Part shown: piece by piece, positions 9,921 through 18,794 of the stretch
Layout of the letters: each line of letters starts with the position of its first letter
How positions within the stretch are numbered: the first letter of the stretch is position 1
Assembly: GCF_018398335.1 (NCBI RefSeq)
Contig: NZ_JAHBRX010000001.1
Span: 4,394,001 to 4,458,000 of the forward strand
Length of the DNA stretch: 64,000 nt
Source: Chelatococcus sp. HY11
Lineage (GTDB): Bacteria; Pseudomonadota; Alphaproteobacteria; Rhizobiales; Beijerinckiaceae
Direction: 5' to 3'
Notes under the pieces: generated by a model
Told to the model about the DNA's origin: nothing
The model's database searches: none
The model's input: the letters and a program-made list of their open reading frames with translations, nothing else
Position numbers and translations under genes: made by a program

Positions 9921-10795
9921 GAGGGCGTTCCCGTCAGTGCGTGGCGGATGCGCTCCGTGACGATGTCGATCACCATGACGGTCACGATGATCAGGATGAG
10001 GATCGCGCTGACATCCGAGTAGTAGAACTTGCGGATGGCTTCCAGAAGGTCCTGGCCGATGCCGCCCGCGCCCACGAAACCCATGACCGCGGCGCCGCGC
10101 ACGTTGATCTCGAAACGCAGCAGGGTGTAGCTGACGAAACCCGACAGAACTTGCGGCAGCACCGCGAAGCGGATGACGGCGACGCGGCCGGCGCCGGTGG
10201 CGCGGATGCCCTCGACGGGGGCCATGTCGATGTTCTCGACGATTTCGGAGAACAGCTTGCCGAGCGCCCCGGTGCCGTGGATGGCGAGCGCCAGCACGCC
10301 GGGTATGGGGCCGAGCCCGAAGGCGATGACGAAGACAAGCGCGAAGACAATTTCGGGGACGCTGCGGCAGAATTCCAGAAAGCGTCGCGCCACGAAGCGG
10401 ACGCGCGGGGACGGCGTGAGATTGATGGCGGCGGGGAAGCTCAGGACAAACGCGCAGATGGCGCCGAGCGCCGTGCCGAGATAGGCGATGATCAGCGTTT
10501 CGCCGAGGAGCACGGTCCATTTGTGGAGGCCCCAGAACCATTCCCCGAAGTCCGTCCAGACAGGCTCGCCATTCGCGAGATGCGCTAGCCGGACGATATA
10601 GGAGCCGAAGGCGCCGATGTTCTGGAAGAGCTTGCCGAGATCGACCTCCGTCATCCACCCCGAGGTCGCCATGGCAGCGATGAAGATCGCGATGCCGAGC
10701 AGGACACGGCGGCGCCTGGTCGCGACTTCCCGGTCGTACCGGAGGGCGAGCGCCTGGCTCTGCGCCGGCGGCAGGGTGGGTACGGATGCGGTCAT
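9917..10795 (-). CDS. phnE1: Phosphonate ABC transporter permease PhnE (first copy)
   Basis: Permease partner of the product of the overlapping downstream gene. I chose the ATG at 10795, giving 292 residues; an in-frame TTG two codons upstream is possible. Neither has a strong ribosome binding site. After about 30 basic residues (RYDREVATRRRR) there are roughly six membrane segments. The ATPase-docking loop is VENIDMAPVEGIRATGAGRVAVIRFAVLPQVLSGF, followed by FEINVRGAAVMGFVGAGGIGQDL, which aligns with the same stretch of the second PhnE. Confidence 0.92.
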   Translation of the reverse strand: MTASVPTLPPAQSQALALRYDREVATRRRRVLLGIAIFIAAMATSGWMTEVDLGKLFQNIGAFGSYIVRLAHLANGEPVWTDFGEWFWGLHKWTVLLGETLIIAYLGTALGAICAFVLSFPAAINLTPSPRVRFVARRFLEFCRSVPEIVFALVFVIAFGLGPIPGVLALAIHGTGALGKLFSEIVENIDMAPVEGIRATGAGRVAVIRFAVLPQVLSGFVSYTLLRFEINVRGAAVMGFVGAGGIGQDLLEAIRKFYYSDVSAILILIIVTVMVIDIVTERIRHALTGTPS

Positions 10796-10817
10796 GGGCA
10801 ATCTGCGATCATGTCAA

Positions 10818-10887
10818 TTCATCGGGGCACGTTGGCCCCGATGAAGAGCGGCTTCCCCGTGCATGCGCCAGAAGAGCCCATGCACGG
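10818..10887 (-). repeat. Two stem-loops between phnD and phnE1
   Basis: TTCATCGGGGC (10818-10828) pairs perfectly with GCCCCGATGAA (10835-10845) around 6 nt. CCGTGCATG (10857-10865) pairs with CATGCACGG (10879-10887). Neither has a T-run. Hairpins after binding-protein genes often stabilise upstream mRNA or partly terminate, which would give more PhnD than PhnE; that is inference. Confidence 0.7.
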
Positions 10888-10921
10888 ATGACGGGGGCGT
10901 CGCCCGCGCGGGCGCGTCCCG

Positions 10922-11827
10922 TCAGCTCGATTTCTTGCGGAGGCTGTCGACGAAGCTGTTCAGCTCGATGATCGGCTTGTAGGCTGTGTTGTCGACCGGC
11001 TGCCAGGGGCCTTGCTTGCCTTCATAGATCTTGTCGAAGGCGGCCTTGTCCTTCGTCTGGATGTCCATGAACGCCTGGCGGATCTTGGTCTTCAGGTCAG
11101 GCGGAAGGTTGGAGAGCATCGCGATCGGCGAGTTCACGATCTGCTCGGACTTGAAGATGATGCGGAAATCGTCGGCATTGACCATGTTCTTGCGGGCCAT
11201 ACGCAGAAGGTTCGACTCCTGCTCGTCGTTCCACCAGTTGGCGGCGACATCGACGGTGCCCTGGTTCAGGGCGATGACGGCGTTCTCGTGGCTGCCGGTG
11301 TAGACGACCTTGCCGAAGAAGGCGGCGGGGTCGATCTTCATCTGGTCGAGCGCGAAGCGCGGCACGTTGTTACCAGACGTGGAGTTCGGGTCGACGAGGC
11401 CGAGGTTCTTGCCCTTCAGATCTTCGATCTTCTGATAGGGGCTGTCCTTCTTCACGTAGAATACGGAGTAGTAGCCCTTCGTGCCGTCGAGGTTGGTCTC
11501 GATCGCGAAGGCTTCCGTGTTCACGCCGGTCATGAGCGCGCGGGCGAAGGAGGAGGGGCCGTAGGAGGCGATGTGGATGTTGCCGGAGCGCTGGCCTTCG
11601 ATGACAGCCGCGTAGTCATTGGCGATGCGCAGCTTGACCGGAATGCCGAGTTCCTTGGACAGATACGTCATCAGCGGGTTGTAGCGCTCGGTCACGCCCG
11701 AGGCGTTCTCGGCCGGAATGATCGCGAAGGTGAGTTCCGGATACTGGGCCTTCCAGTCCTGCGCGAAGGCGGCGCCAGTGGTGAAGAGGCCGACAGCGGC
11801 CGCGATGACGAGACGACGGTTGAACAT
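10922..11827 (-). CDS. phnD: Phosphonate ABC transporter substrate-binding protein PhnD
   Basis: Periplasmic phosphonate-binding protein of 301 residues, the normal length. Residues 1-22 are a Sec signal peptide (RR, then AAAVGLFTTGAAFA, cleavage near AFA-QD). The mature protein shows the PhnD pattern FAIIPAENASGVTERYNPLMTYLSKELG, then IASYGPSSFARA near residue 90, LVDPNSTSGNNVPRFAL near 145 and TGSHENAVIALNQGTVDVAANWW near 175. These line the phosphonate pocket in known structures. Its start is 168 bp downstream of the phnC stop codon, and a near-perfect palindrome lies just upstream of it. Hairpins follow the gene. Confidence 0.96.
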   Translation of the reverse strand: MFNRRLVIAAAVGLFTTGAAFAQDWKAQYPELTFAIIPAENASGVTERYNPLMTYLSKELGIPVKLRIANDYAAVIEGQRSGNIHIASYGPSSFARALMTGVNTEAFAIETNLDGTKGYYSVFYVKKDSPYQKIEDLKGKNLGLVDPNSTSGNNVPRFALDQMKIDPAAFFGKVVYTGSHENAVIALNQGTVDVAANWWNDEQESNLLRMARKNMVNADDFRIIFKSEQIVNSPIAMLSNLPPDLKTKIRQAFMDIQTKDKAAFDKIYEGKQGPWQPVDNTAYKPIIELNSFVDSLRKKSS

Positions 11828-11853
11828 TGGGATCTCCGATCAGATCTATTGTG

Positions 11854-11872
11854 CGAATACGTTACGTATTCG
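11854..11872. promoter_or_regulatory. 19-bp palindrome upstream of phnD (possible operator)
   Basis: CGAATACGT-T-ACGTATTCG is perfect apart from the central T. It lies 26 bp upstream of the phnD start codon in the phnC-phnD gap. It contains TACGTTACGTA, which resembles the core of the palindrome in front of phnG. A regulator site or a second promoter for phnD is likely, but which protein binds is unknown. Confidence 0.5.
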
Positions 11873-11995
11873 GCGGTATTTGCGGGAACTGACTGCGAAT
11901 TTCTTGCGCAAAAGTCCGGCTTCGTCTGCCGTTCTTCAGGACGCCAGACAGCTTGGACAATCGACCAAAAAGCCGATCGGCCGAAATCCTGGCGA

Positions 11996-12808
11996 TTACG
12001 CCGGAATGGATATGGCGCTCGCCATCGCGGCCTGCGGTCGCGGTATGGCGGTCGCTTTTCCAAGTACTTCCTCGGCCTCCAGGCCATAGAGATCGCGCGC
12101 CACATCTTCCGTCAGCGCCTCCGGCGCGCCGTCGAAGACCACCCGGCCAGCGGCGATGCCGATGAGGCGATCGCAATAGGTCCGTGCGAGATCGAGCGAA
12201 TGCAGGTTGCACAGGACGGTGATGCCGTAGTGCTTGTTGATGCGCAGCAACGCATCCATGACGACCTTGGTGTTGCGCGGATCAAGCGAGGCGACCGGCT
12301 CGTCGGCGAGGACGATCTGCGGCTCCTGCACCAGGGCCCGGGCGATTGCGACACGCTGCTGCTGGCCGCCGGACAGGCTTTCGGCCCGTTGAGCGGCGAG
12401 GCCGGCGATGTCGAACTGTTCGAGCGCCGACAGCGCGATGGCCTTGTCTTCCTCGGACCACATCTTCAGCACCGCGCGCGGGGCCGGAACATGATTAAGC
12501 CGGCCCATGAGCACATTCGTGAGCACATCGAGCCGGCCTGAAAGGTTGAACTGCTGAAAGATCATCGCGGCGGACTGGCGCCATCGGCGGAGTTCACGGC
12601 CACGCAGGCCGGTGACGTCAACGCCATCAAAGACGATGCGGCCGCTGGTGGGTTCCACAAGCCGGTTGATCATGCGCAGCAAGGTGGATTTTCCTGCGCC
12701 GGAACGGCCGATGACCCCAATGAAGTCCCCGGATTCAATATCCAGCGAGACGTTGTCGACGGCCGTCTTCGTTGCAAACTGGCGCGAGACATCGCGAATG
12801 CTGAGCAA
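11996..12808 (-). CDS. phnC: Phosphonate ABC transporter ATP-binding protein PhnC
   Basis: ATPase of the phosphonate importer, 270 residues. I place the start at a TTG (12808, [11 protein letters not shown]) because GGAGG stands 5 nt upstream. Further in-frame codons upstream give sequence unlike PhnC. The Walker A motif GRSGAGKST lies near residue 35, the signature [15 protein letters not shown] near 147 and Walker [13 protein letters not shown] near 167. The PhnC pattern [31 protein letters not shown] is also present. It is the first gene of the leftward transport and processing unit. Confidence 0.93.
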   Translation of the reverse strand: MLSIRDVSRQFATKTAVDNVSLDIESGDFIGVIGRSGAGKSTLLRMINRLVEPTSGRIVFDGVDVTGLRGRELRRWRQSAAMIFQQFNLSGRLDVLTNVLMGRLNHVPAPRAVLKMWSEEDKAIALSALEQFDIAGLAAQRAESLSGGQQQRVAIARALVQEPQIVLADEPVASLDPRNTKVVMDALLRINKHYGITVLCNLHSLDLARTYCDRLIGIAAGRVVFDGAPEALTEDVARDLYGLEAEEVLGKATAIPRPQAAMASAISIPA

Positions 12809-13150
12809 GAACCCCTCCGCAGCAAGAAAACTATTCGCTACGCCAAGCCATCTCTGTCGTGTCAGAGATCGGCCGCCGCAGCCGGGACGATCATGGATGC
12901 CGCGTGATGCAGCGATTGCTGCGGACGCCAACATAGTGAACCGCAGTTGATCCCGCAGCCTCCAGGCTACGCTGATGCATAGACCTAGGGATATATTGTA
13001 ACAATCCCATGACGGGCCGGTCGCGTGCGCCACTTATGCGCATCACGTCGCTGTGAATATTGGTGAGAAAGATGCGCTGGCTAATATTGTCTTGGCTAAG
13101 CACTTATTCCGGGGGCAGTTGCGGGCTCGCTGGCGTGAGCTGCGGGATGG
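12809..13150. other. Leader region of the phnC operon, with a weak PHO-box-like site
   Basis: These 342 bp lie between the phnF stop and phnC and should hold the phnC promoter. On the minus strand at 13015-12998 is CCGTCAT-GGGA-TTGTTAC, two 7-bp units with the 11-bp repeat of a PHO box. It matches 6 and 4 of 7 positions of CTGTCAT, so it is only a candidate for PhoB control. I saw no copy of the phnG or phnD palindromes here. Confidence 0.35.
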
Positions 13151-13897
13151 CTACTCGATGATGATCTGCATGCGATCGCCGCAGTTGGCGCTGATGCCGA
13201 AAGCGATGGGGCGGCCATTGGCGTCGATGTCGACTTTTTGGGTCTCGAGGATAGGCCGGGTTCGCGCGATCTTCAGGAGGCGGGCCTCGCGGGCTGTCGG
13301 CATCCGGCTGATGATCCAGGTGCATTTGCGTGTGTAGTCCTGGACGCCGAACGCCTTCAGGGCCTTGGTATGGGAGACCGTCTCGCGCAACACGGTATCG
13401 AGACCACGGAACCGGTCGGCCGGATAGAAATTCTGGCTGAGACCCATGGGGCGCCCGTCAACCGAGGACAAGGTGTCGATGACGAGGACATCCGCGCCGC
13501 GCGCAAGCTCCAGCCGCTCGCAGACGAGCGAGTCGCCCGTCTCTATGGCCGTCGAGAGAATCTCCCGGTCCCCAGCGATGTTGAAGCGGCGCATATTGTC
13601 GGTGAAACGCGTGCGCTCGCCCACCGCATAGGGCACGATGTCTTCCGCCACGAAGAGGCCGCGTCCGTGCTCGATGCGGATGAGCCCTTCCTTTTCGAGC
13701 TCGGCCAGCGCCCGGCGGGTCGTGAAGCGGCTGACGGAGAAATGCTCCGAGAGTGCCGCCTCCGGCATGATCTGCTCGCCGGGCTTCAGGGTCTGGTCAC
13801 GAATCTCGGTACGCAGGGCTGTCGCGACCTTCTGCCAAAGGGGAGGGGCCGCCTTCCGCGCCTTGGGGGATCCGTCTCTGGCCGGGGATGCTTCCAT
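13151..13897 (-). CDS. phnF: Phosphonate operon repressor PhnF (GntR/HutC family)
   Basis: Transcriptional regulator of 248 residues from the ATG at 13897. Residues about 20-85 form the GntR winged helix (LWQKVATALRTEIRDQTLKPGEQIMPEAALSEHFSVSRFTTRRALAELEKEGLIRIEHGRGLFV). Residues about 100-245 form the UTRA ligand-binding domain of the HutC subfamily. The family member PhnF represses phosphonate genes in other bacteria. It is divergent from phnG with 270 bp between starts; a 20-bp palindrome there is the best operator candidate. A GTG start 28 codons upstream is possible but less typical for the family. Confidence 0.9.
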   Translation of the reverse strand: MEASPARDGSPKARKAAPPLWQKVATALRTEIRDQTLKPGEQIMPEAALSEHFSVSRFTTRRALAELEKEGLIRIEHGRGLFVAEDIVPYAVGERTRFTDNMRRFNIAGDREILSTAIETGDSLVCERLELARGADVLVIDTLSSVDGRPMGLSQNFYPADRFRGLDTVLRETVSHTKALKAFGVQDYTRKCTWIISRMPTAREARLLKIARTRPILETQKVDIDANGRPIAFGISANCGDRMQIIIE

Positions 13898-14056
13898 GTT
13901 GTTTCGGTCCGTTTTGTCCAGCGCGGGGTGCCCCGCGCGGCCTGTCGTACTGTTGCGATATGACACGCGTATACATGCCACCCATAGTCCGATCGCGTAT
14001 CAGGCCGCAACGTCATTCAAATGATACACTGGCGGCGTAGACATCCGCATGTTAAA

Positions 14057-14076
14057 TGAAAGGTACGTACCTTTCA
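14057..14076. promoter_or_regulatory. Perfect 20-bp palindrome in the phnF-phnG gap (probable PhnF operator)
   Basis: TGAAAGGTACGTACCTTTCA is a perfect inverted repeat with no spacer. It lies 92 bp upstream of the chosen phnG start and 160 bp upstream of phnF. The core GGTACGTACC is like the short GGTATA-type half-sites reported for HutC/PhnF regulators, so PhnF binding is the simplest reading. Confidence 0.68.
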
Positions 14077-14167
14077 AAGAAGATATGTGTTCTACGGCAG
14101 GCATACGGACCGGGCGGAGGTTTCGCTGCGGCTCTCGGGCCTGGGTTGCGGAGGCGATCGACACGGG

Positions 14168-14653
14168 ATGACGAACATGCGGGCAGCGGGGCATGGCGAT
14201 GATGCCGGGGATGCGGCGAGGCGATCGTGGCTGAGCGTGCTGGCGCGCGCGCCGCGTGATGAGCTGGAGGCCGCTTTCGCGGATGTGCCGGAATGCCCGG
14301 AGCATCGGTTCCTGCGGCAGCCGGAGATAGGCCTCGTCATGGTGCAGGGGCGGGCCGGCGGCAGCGGCAATGCCTTCAATCTCGGCGAGATGACGGTGAC
14401 CCGTTGCGCCCTGCAGCTCGCGGACGGCACCATTGGTCTCGGCTATGTGCAGGGGCGCGATCGTCGTCGCGCGGAGATCGCAGCGATCATCGACGCCTTG
14501 TTGCAGGTGCCGGAGCGCCGCGCCGACCTCGAGACGGTCGTGATCGCGCCGCTCGCGGCGGCGCAGGCGGCGCGGCGGGATGCCCGCAGCCGCAAGGCGG
14601 CGTCGACCAAGGTCGAGTTCTTCACGATGGTAAGGGGAGACAATCCGCGATGA
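14168..14653 (+). CDS. phnG: C-P lyase core complex subunit PhnG
   Basis: Subunit of the PhnGHIJ complex, which transfers the phosphonate to the ribose of ATP in place of adenine and then cleaves the C-P bond. From the ATG at 14168 it has 161 residues, close to the usual 150. It shows RSWLSVLARAPRDELEAAF near the N-terminus and GEMTVTRCALQL, VQGRDRRRAEIAAIIDAL later, as in other PhnG proteins. The frame stays open back to 14087 but the added residues look non-coding. Its stop overlaps the phnH start (ATGA), so translational coupling is likely. Confidence 0.92.
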   Translation: MTNMRAAGHGDDAGDAARRSWLSVLARAPRDELEAAFADVPECPEHRFLRQPEIGLVMVQGRAGGSGNAFNLGEMTVTRCALQLADGTIGLGYVQGRDRRRAEIAAIIDALLQVPERRADLETVVIAPLAAAQAARRDARSRKAASTKVEFFTMVRGDNPR

Positions 14654-15255
14654 CACTTGCATTCGATACGGCCGGGCTGGAGCCCGGCTTCTCCAATCCG
14701 GTCTTCGACAGCCAGTCCGTGTTCCGCAATGTGCTGAACGCCATCGCCTATCCCGGCGCGATCGAGCAGCTCGCGCAACGGCCCGGTGCCCCCGAGGGGG
14801 TCACCCCGGCGATGGCCGCGGTCGCGCTGACGCTGTGCGATCTCGACACGCCTGTCTGGCGCGATGCGGCTTTGTCGAGCGATGCGGTGGCGACCTATCT
14901 GCGCTTCCATTGCGGCGTGCCTGTTGTGGCCGAGCCGGCGGAGGCGCGTTTCGCGCTGATCGGCGATGCGGTGGCCATGCCGCGCCTCTCGGCGTTCGAG
15001 GCCGGCGACGAGCGCTATCCCGATCGTTCGGCCACGCTCGTCATCACCGTGCCCTCGCTGACGGAGGGCCCTCGGCGCCAGTGGTCCGGACCGGGCATTC
15101 CCCGCCGTCGGGCGGTCTCGGTCGCGGGCCTGCCGGATTGGTTCTGGGCGGATTGGGCGCTCAATCAAGGGCTCTATCCGCTTGGTGTGGATGTCCTTTT
15201 TGCATGTGGCGACGCGGTCGTGGGCTTGCCCCGGGGCATCGCGGTCAAGGAGTAG
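14650..15255 (+). CDS. phnH: C-P lyase core complex subunit PhnH
   Basis: Subunit of the C-P lyase core complex, 201 residues, normal length. It opens with an FDTAGLEPGFSNPVFDSQSVFRNVLNAIAYPG stretch shared by PhnH proteins and carries TLCDLDTPVW near residue 60 and SGPGI near residue 145. The ATG overlaps the phnG stop codon. PhnH is thought to have a structural role in the complex. Confidence 0.94.
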   Translation: MTLAFDTAGLEPGFSNPVFDSQSVFRNVLNAIAYPGAIEQLAQRPGAPEGVTPAMAAVALTLCDLDTPVWRDAALSSDAVATYLRFHCGVPVVAEPAEARFALIGDAVAMPRLSAFEAGDERYPDRSATLVITVPSLTEGPRRQWSGPGIPRRRAVSVAGLPDWFWADWALNQGLYPLGVDVLFACGDAVVGLPRGIAVKE

Positions 15256-15257
15256 CC

Positions 15258-16355
15258 ATGTATGTCGCGGTGAAGGGTGGCGAGCGCGCTATCCTGAATT
15301 CCCACAAGCTTGTGGCGGAGGAGCGTCGCGGGGACCCCGCGATCGCCGAACTCAGCCTCGCGCAGATCACCGAGCAGTTCCGCCTGGCCGTCGATCGCGT
15401 CATGAACGAGGGCTCGGTCTATGATCCCGAACTGGCGGCGCTGGCGCTGAAACAGGCCCAGGGCGACAGCGTGGAGGCCATTTTCCTCCTGCGCGCCTAT
15501 CGTACCACCCTGCCGCGCATCGCGGTGTCCCGGCCCATCGAAACGGCCGGAATGGCGGTGCGCCGCCGTATCTCGGCCGCCTACAAGGACATGCCCGGCG
15601 GGCAGGTTCTCGGTCCGACCTACGACTACACCCATCGCCTGCTCGATTTCGCGCTAGCGGCGGAGGGCAACGAGGCGCCGCAGGCCGAGAAAGCCGAAAC
15701 GCCCTTGCCGGAGACCATGTTGCCGGTGCTCGATATTCTCGCTCATGAGGGCCTGATCGAGGAGGAGGTCGCTGACCGGGAAGGCGAGCCCGTCTTCGAC
15801 GTCACCCGCGATCCCATGTCCTTTCCCGCTGGCCGCGACCAGCGGCTGCAGAACCTCGCCCGCGGCGACGAGGGTTTCGTGCTCGGGCTCGCCTATTCGA
15901 CGACGCGCGGTTATGGCGGCAGCCACCCTTTCGTGGGCGAGTTGCGGCTTGGTGAGGTTTCCGTCGAGATCGTGCCGGAAGAGCTCGGCTTTCCCATCGA
16001 CATCGGCGAGATCACCGTCACCGAATGCCAGATGATCAACCAGTTCAAAGGCTCCACAGAGAAACCGCCGCAGTTCACCCGCGGCTACGGCTTGAGCTTC
16101 GGACATTGCGAGCGCAAGGCCATGGCCATGTCGCTCGTCGACCGCGCCTTGCGCTGCAAGGAGCTGGGTGAGGATGCGCTCCATCCCGCGCAGGACGACG
16201 AATTCGTCCTGTCGCATACGGACAACGTGGAGGCCGTCGGCTTCGTCACCCATTTCAAGCTGCCCCACTACGTGGATTTCCAGGCGGAGCTTGAACTCGT
16301 GCGCAAGATGCGGGCTGAGCAGGCCCGGGCCGAACCGCAGGAGGCGGCGGAATGA
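15258..16355 (+). CDS. phnI: C-P lyase core complex subunit PhnI
   Basis: Subunit with nucleosidase activity that, with PhnG, PhnH and PhnL, displaces adenine from ATP by the phosphonate. The protein has 365 residues, as expected. The ATG at 15258 follows AAGGAG at 15247-15252. It opens MYVAVKGGERAILNSHKL, typical of the family, and carries GYGLSFGHCERKAMAMSLVDRALR near residue 275 and SHTDNVEAVGFVTHFKLPHYVDFQ near residue 320. It overlaps phnJ by 4 bp (ATGA). Confidence 0.96.
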   Translation: MYVAVKGGERAILNSHKLVAEERRGDPAIAELSLAQITEQFRLAVDRVMNEGSVYDPELAALALKQAQGDSVEAIFLLRAYRTTLPRIAVSRPIETAGMAVRRRISAAYKDMPGGQVLGPTYDYTHRLLDFALAAEGNEAPQAEKAETPLPETMLPVLDILAHEGLIEEEVADREGEPVFDVTRDPMSFPAGRDQRLQNLARGDEGFVLGLAYSTTRGYGGSHPFVGELRLGEVSVEIVPEELGFPIDIGEITVTECQMINQFKGSTEKPPQFTRGYGLSFGHCERKAMAMSLVDRALRCKELGEDALHPAQDDEFVLSHTDNVEAVGFVTHFKLPHYVDFQAELELVRKMRAEQARAEPQEAAE

Positions 16356-17239
16356 CCAGCGACTACAACTTCGCCTATCTCGACGAGCAGACCAAGCGGA
16401 TGATCCGGCGGACGCTTTTGAAGGCGCTTGCCATTCCCGGTTACCAGGTGCCGTTCGGTGGCCGCGAGATGCCGCTGGCCTATGGCTGGGGCACCGGCGG
16501 TATTCAGGTCACGGCCAGCATCATCGGGCCGCAGGACGTACTCAAGGTGATCGACCAGGGCGCCGACGACACCACGAATGCGGTGTCGATCCGCAGGTTC
16601 TTCGAGCGTGTCGCCGATGTCGCGACAACCGAATCGACAACGGACGCCACCATCATCCAGACACGCCACCGTATTCCGGAGGCCCCCTTGGTCGAGGGGC
16701 AGATCCTCGTCTACCAGGTGCCGCAGCCCGAGCCGCTCCGCCGGCTTGAGCCGCGCGAGACCGAGACGCGCAAGATGCACGCCTACGGCGAATACGGGCT
16801 GATGCAGGTGAAGCTCTACGAGGACATCGCTCAGTTCGGCCATATCGCGACGACCTACGACTATCCCGTCATCGTCAATGGTCGCTATCTCACCGCACCC
16901 TCGCCGATCCCGAAATTCGACAATCCCAAGATGCAGGACAATCCGGCGATTCAGCTCTTCGGCGCCGGTCGCGAAAAGCGCATCTACGCGATCCCGCCTT
17001 ATACCAGCGTGAAGAGCCTCGATTTCGACGATCATCCCTTCACGGTCCAGCGCTGGGACGGCGCCTGCGCGCTCTGCGGCGCCACGGATAGCTACCTCGA
17101 TGAGGTGGTGCTCGATGACAAGGGCAAGCGCATGTTCGTCTGCTCCGACACGGATTATTGCGGCCAGCGCCGGGCGGCAGGCCACGTCGGCGAGCAGCCG
17201 GATGTGGCCGATGCGCTCGCCTCGGAGGTGACGCCATGA
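16352..17239 (+). CDS. phnJ: Carbon-phosphorus lyase PhnJ (radical SAM)
   Basis: Catalytic subunit that breaks the C-P bond of ribose 1-phosphonate 5-phosphate by radical SAM chemistry, releasing alkane and cyclic phosphodiester. The protein has 295 residues. The iron-sulfur and catalytic cysteines are Cys239, Cys242, Cys264 and Cys270 with the spacing C-x2-C-x21-C-x5-C known for PhnJ. The N-terminus (NFAYLDEQTKRMIRRTLLKALAIPGYQVPF) and GYGWGTGG-type glycine stretch are typical. All key residues are present, so the enzyme should be active. It overlaps both neighbours by 4 bp. Confidence 0.97.
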   Translation: MTSDYNFAYLDEQTKRMIRRTLLKALAIPGYQVPFGGREMPLAYGWGTGGIQVTASIIGPQDVLKVIDQGADDTTNAVSIRRFFERVADVATTESTTDATIIQTRHRIPEAPLVEGQILVYQVPQPEPLRRLEPRETETRKMHAYGEYGLMQVKLYEDIAQFGHIATTYDYPVIVNGRYLTAPSPIPKFDNPKMQDNPAIQLFGAGREKRIYAIPPYTSVKSLDFDDHPFTVQRWDGACALCGATDSYLDEVVLDDKGKRMFVCSDTDYCGQRRAAGHVGEQPDVADALASEVTP

Positions 17240-18075
17240 CGGTCGCCGTGCTTCAGAAGGCGGATAGCCAACCTTCGGCGGTGTCCGCTAGTCGCAAGCC
17301 GCTGTTGAAGGTGGAAGGTCTCAACAAGACCTTCGGGCGCACGATCGCCTGCCGGAACATCGACCTCACGCTTTATCCCGGCGAGGTCATCGGCATCGTC
17401 GGTGAATCCGGTTCCGGCAAGTCGACCCTGCTGAATTGCATCTCGGGCAGACTGGCCCCCGACGGCGGCTCGGTGGCCTATGACCTGCGGCGCGGCGGCG
17501 GCGATGCGCCGCTCGTCGATATTCTGACCCTGTCCGAGCCCGAGCGGCGCATGCTGATGCGCACTGACTGGGGTTTCGTGCATCAGAATCCGCGCGACGG
17601 GCTGCGCATGGCGGTGAGTGCCGGCGGCAACATCGGCGAGCGGCCGATGGCCATCGGCGCGCGCCACTACGGCGACATCCGCCGGGAAGCCGAGGACTGG
17701 CTGGCCCGGGTCGAGATCGACATCGGCCGCATCGATGACAAGCCGCGCGTCTTCTCCGGCGGCATGCAGCAACGTCTGCAGATCGCCCGCAACCTCGTGA
17801 CCAGGCCGCGCCTCGTCTTCATGGATGAGCCGACCGGCGGCCTCGACGTCTCGGTGCAGGCGCGCCTGCTCGATCTCCTGCGCGGGCTGGTGCGCGACCT
17901 CGGCATCGCGGCCGTGGTGGTGACCCATGATCTCGCGGTGGTGCGGCTGCTGGCCGACCGCCTGATGGTGATGTGGCGCGGCGACGTGGTGGAGGAGGGG
18001 CTCACCGACCAGGTGCTTGATGACCCCCATCATCCCTACACGCAGCTTTTGGTCTCATCCGTGTTGCAGGCTTGA
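17236..18075 (+). CDS. phnK: C-P lyase system ATP-binding protein PhnK
   Basis: ABC-type ATPase of 279 residues that docks on the PhnGHIJ core; it is not a membrane transporter component. Walker A is GESGSGKST near residue 57, the signature [15 protein letters not shown] near 173 and Walker [13 protein letters not shown] near 195. The N-terminal 25 residues before the ABC domain are longer than in E. coli PhnK. The ATG at 17236 overlaps the phnJ stop codon. Confidence 0.93.
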   Translation: MTVAVLQKADSQPSAVSASRKPLLKVEGLNKTFGRTIACRNIDLTLYPGEVIGIVGESGSGKSTLLNCISGRLAPDGGSVAYDLRRGGGDAPLVDILTLSEPERRMLMRTDWGFVHQNPRDGLRMAVSAGGNIGERPMAIGARHYGDIRREAEDWLARVEIDIGRIDDKPRVFSGGMQQRLQIARNLVTRPRLVFMDEPTGGLDVSVQARLLDLLRGLVRDLGIAAVVVTHDLAVVRLLADRLMVMWRGDVVEEGLTDQVLDDPHHPYTQLLVSSVLQA

Positions 18076-18092
18076 GCGCCGCAAGGATTGTT

Positions 18093-18794
18093 ATGATGAC
18101 GACGAGAATAGATGTCAGGGCGCTCAGCAAGAGCTTCGTCCTACACACGCAGGGGGGCGTGCGAATACCTGTATTCGCCAATCTCGATCTGAAGGTTCAT
18201 GCCGGTGAATGTGTGTGCCTGCACGGGCCGTCCGGCGCCGGCAAGTCGACGTTGCTGCGCTCGCTCTATGCCAATTACAAGCCGGACAGTGGCGAGATCC
18301 TGGTGACGCACGACGGCGCGACCGTCGATCTCGCCAGCGCCGAACCCTGGCGCGTGGTGGAGGTTCGGCGCCGCACGATGGGCTACGTCAGCCAGTTCCT
18401 GCGGGTCATTCCGCGTGTTTCCACACTCGACATTGTCGCTGATCCGGCGCAGATGCGCGGGGTCGAGCGCGAGCAGGCCGAAGCGCGTGCCGGCGATCTC
18501 CTTAGCCGGCTGAATATACCACGGCGGCTGTGGTCGCTGGCTCCGGCGACCTTCTCCGGTGGTGAGCAGCAGCGGGTCAATATCGCCCGCAGCTTCGTCA
18601 TCGACTACCCCATCCTCCTGCTCGATGAGCCGACGGCCTCGCTCGATGCGGCCAATCGCCAGACCGTGATCGCCCTGATCCGCGAGGCCAAGGCGAGGGG
18701 CACCGCTGTCGTCGGCATCTTCCACGACGCGGAAGTGCGCGATGCCGTCGCTGATCGCCTGTTTGAAGTTGCACAGTTTCAGAGGGCTGCATGA
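18093..18794 (+). CDS. phnL: C-P lyase system protein PhnL (ABC-type ATPase)
   Basis: ABC-type ATPase of 233 residues required for C-P lyase function together with PhnK. I chose the ATG at 18093; AAGGA at 18083-18087 also serves the adjacent ATG at 18096. Walker A is [25 protein letters not shown] near residue 43, the signature [15 protein letters not shown] near 153 and Walker [13 protein letters not shown] near 174. It follows phnK by 17 bp and overlaps the next gene by 4 bp. Confidence 0.93.
   Translation: MMTTRIDVRALSKSFVLHTQGGVRIPVFANLDLKVHAGECVCLHGPSGAGKSTLLRSLYANYKPDSGEILVTHDGATVDLASAEPWRVVEVRRRTMGYVSQFLRVIPRVSTLDIVADPAQMRGVEREQAEARAGDLLSRLNIPRRLWSLAPATFSGGEQQRVNIARSFVIDYPILLLDEPTASLDAANRQTVIALIREAKARGTAVVGIFHDAEVRDAVADRLFEVAQFQRAA

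Noticed and set aside
9921-10658. Long N-terminal extension of the second PhnE
   Set aside because: The extension is out of frame with phnE1 and reads as Arg-rich non-protein sequence. The true start is the ATG overlapping the phnE1 stop.
11012-12541. Open frame of 509 codons on the plus strand
   Set aside because: It lies opposite phnD and phnC, both clearly identified. No ribosome binding site or family motif.
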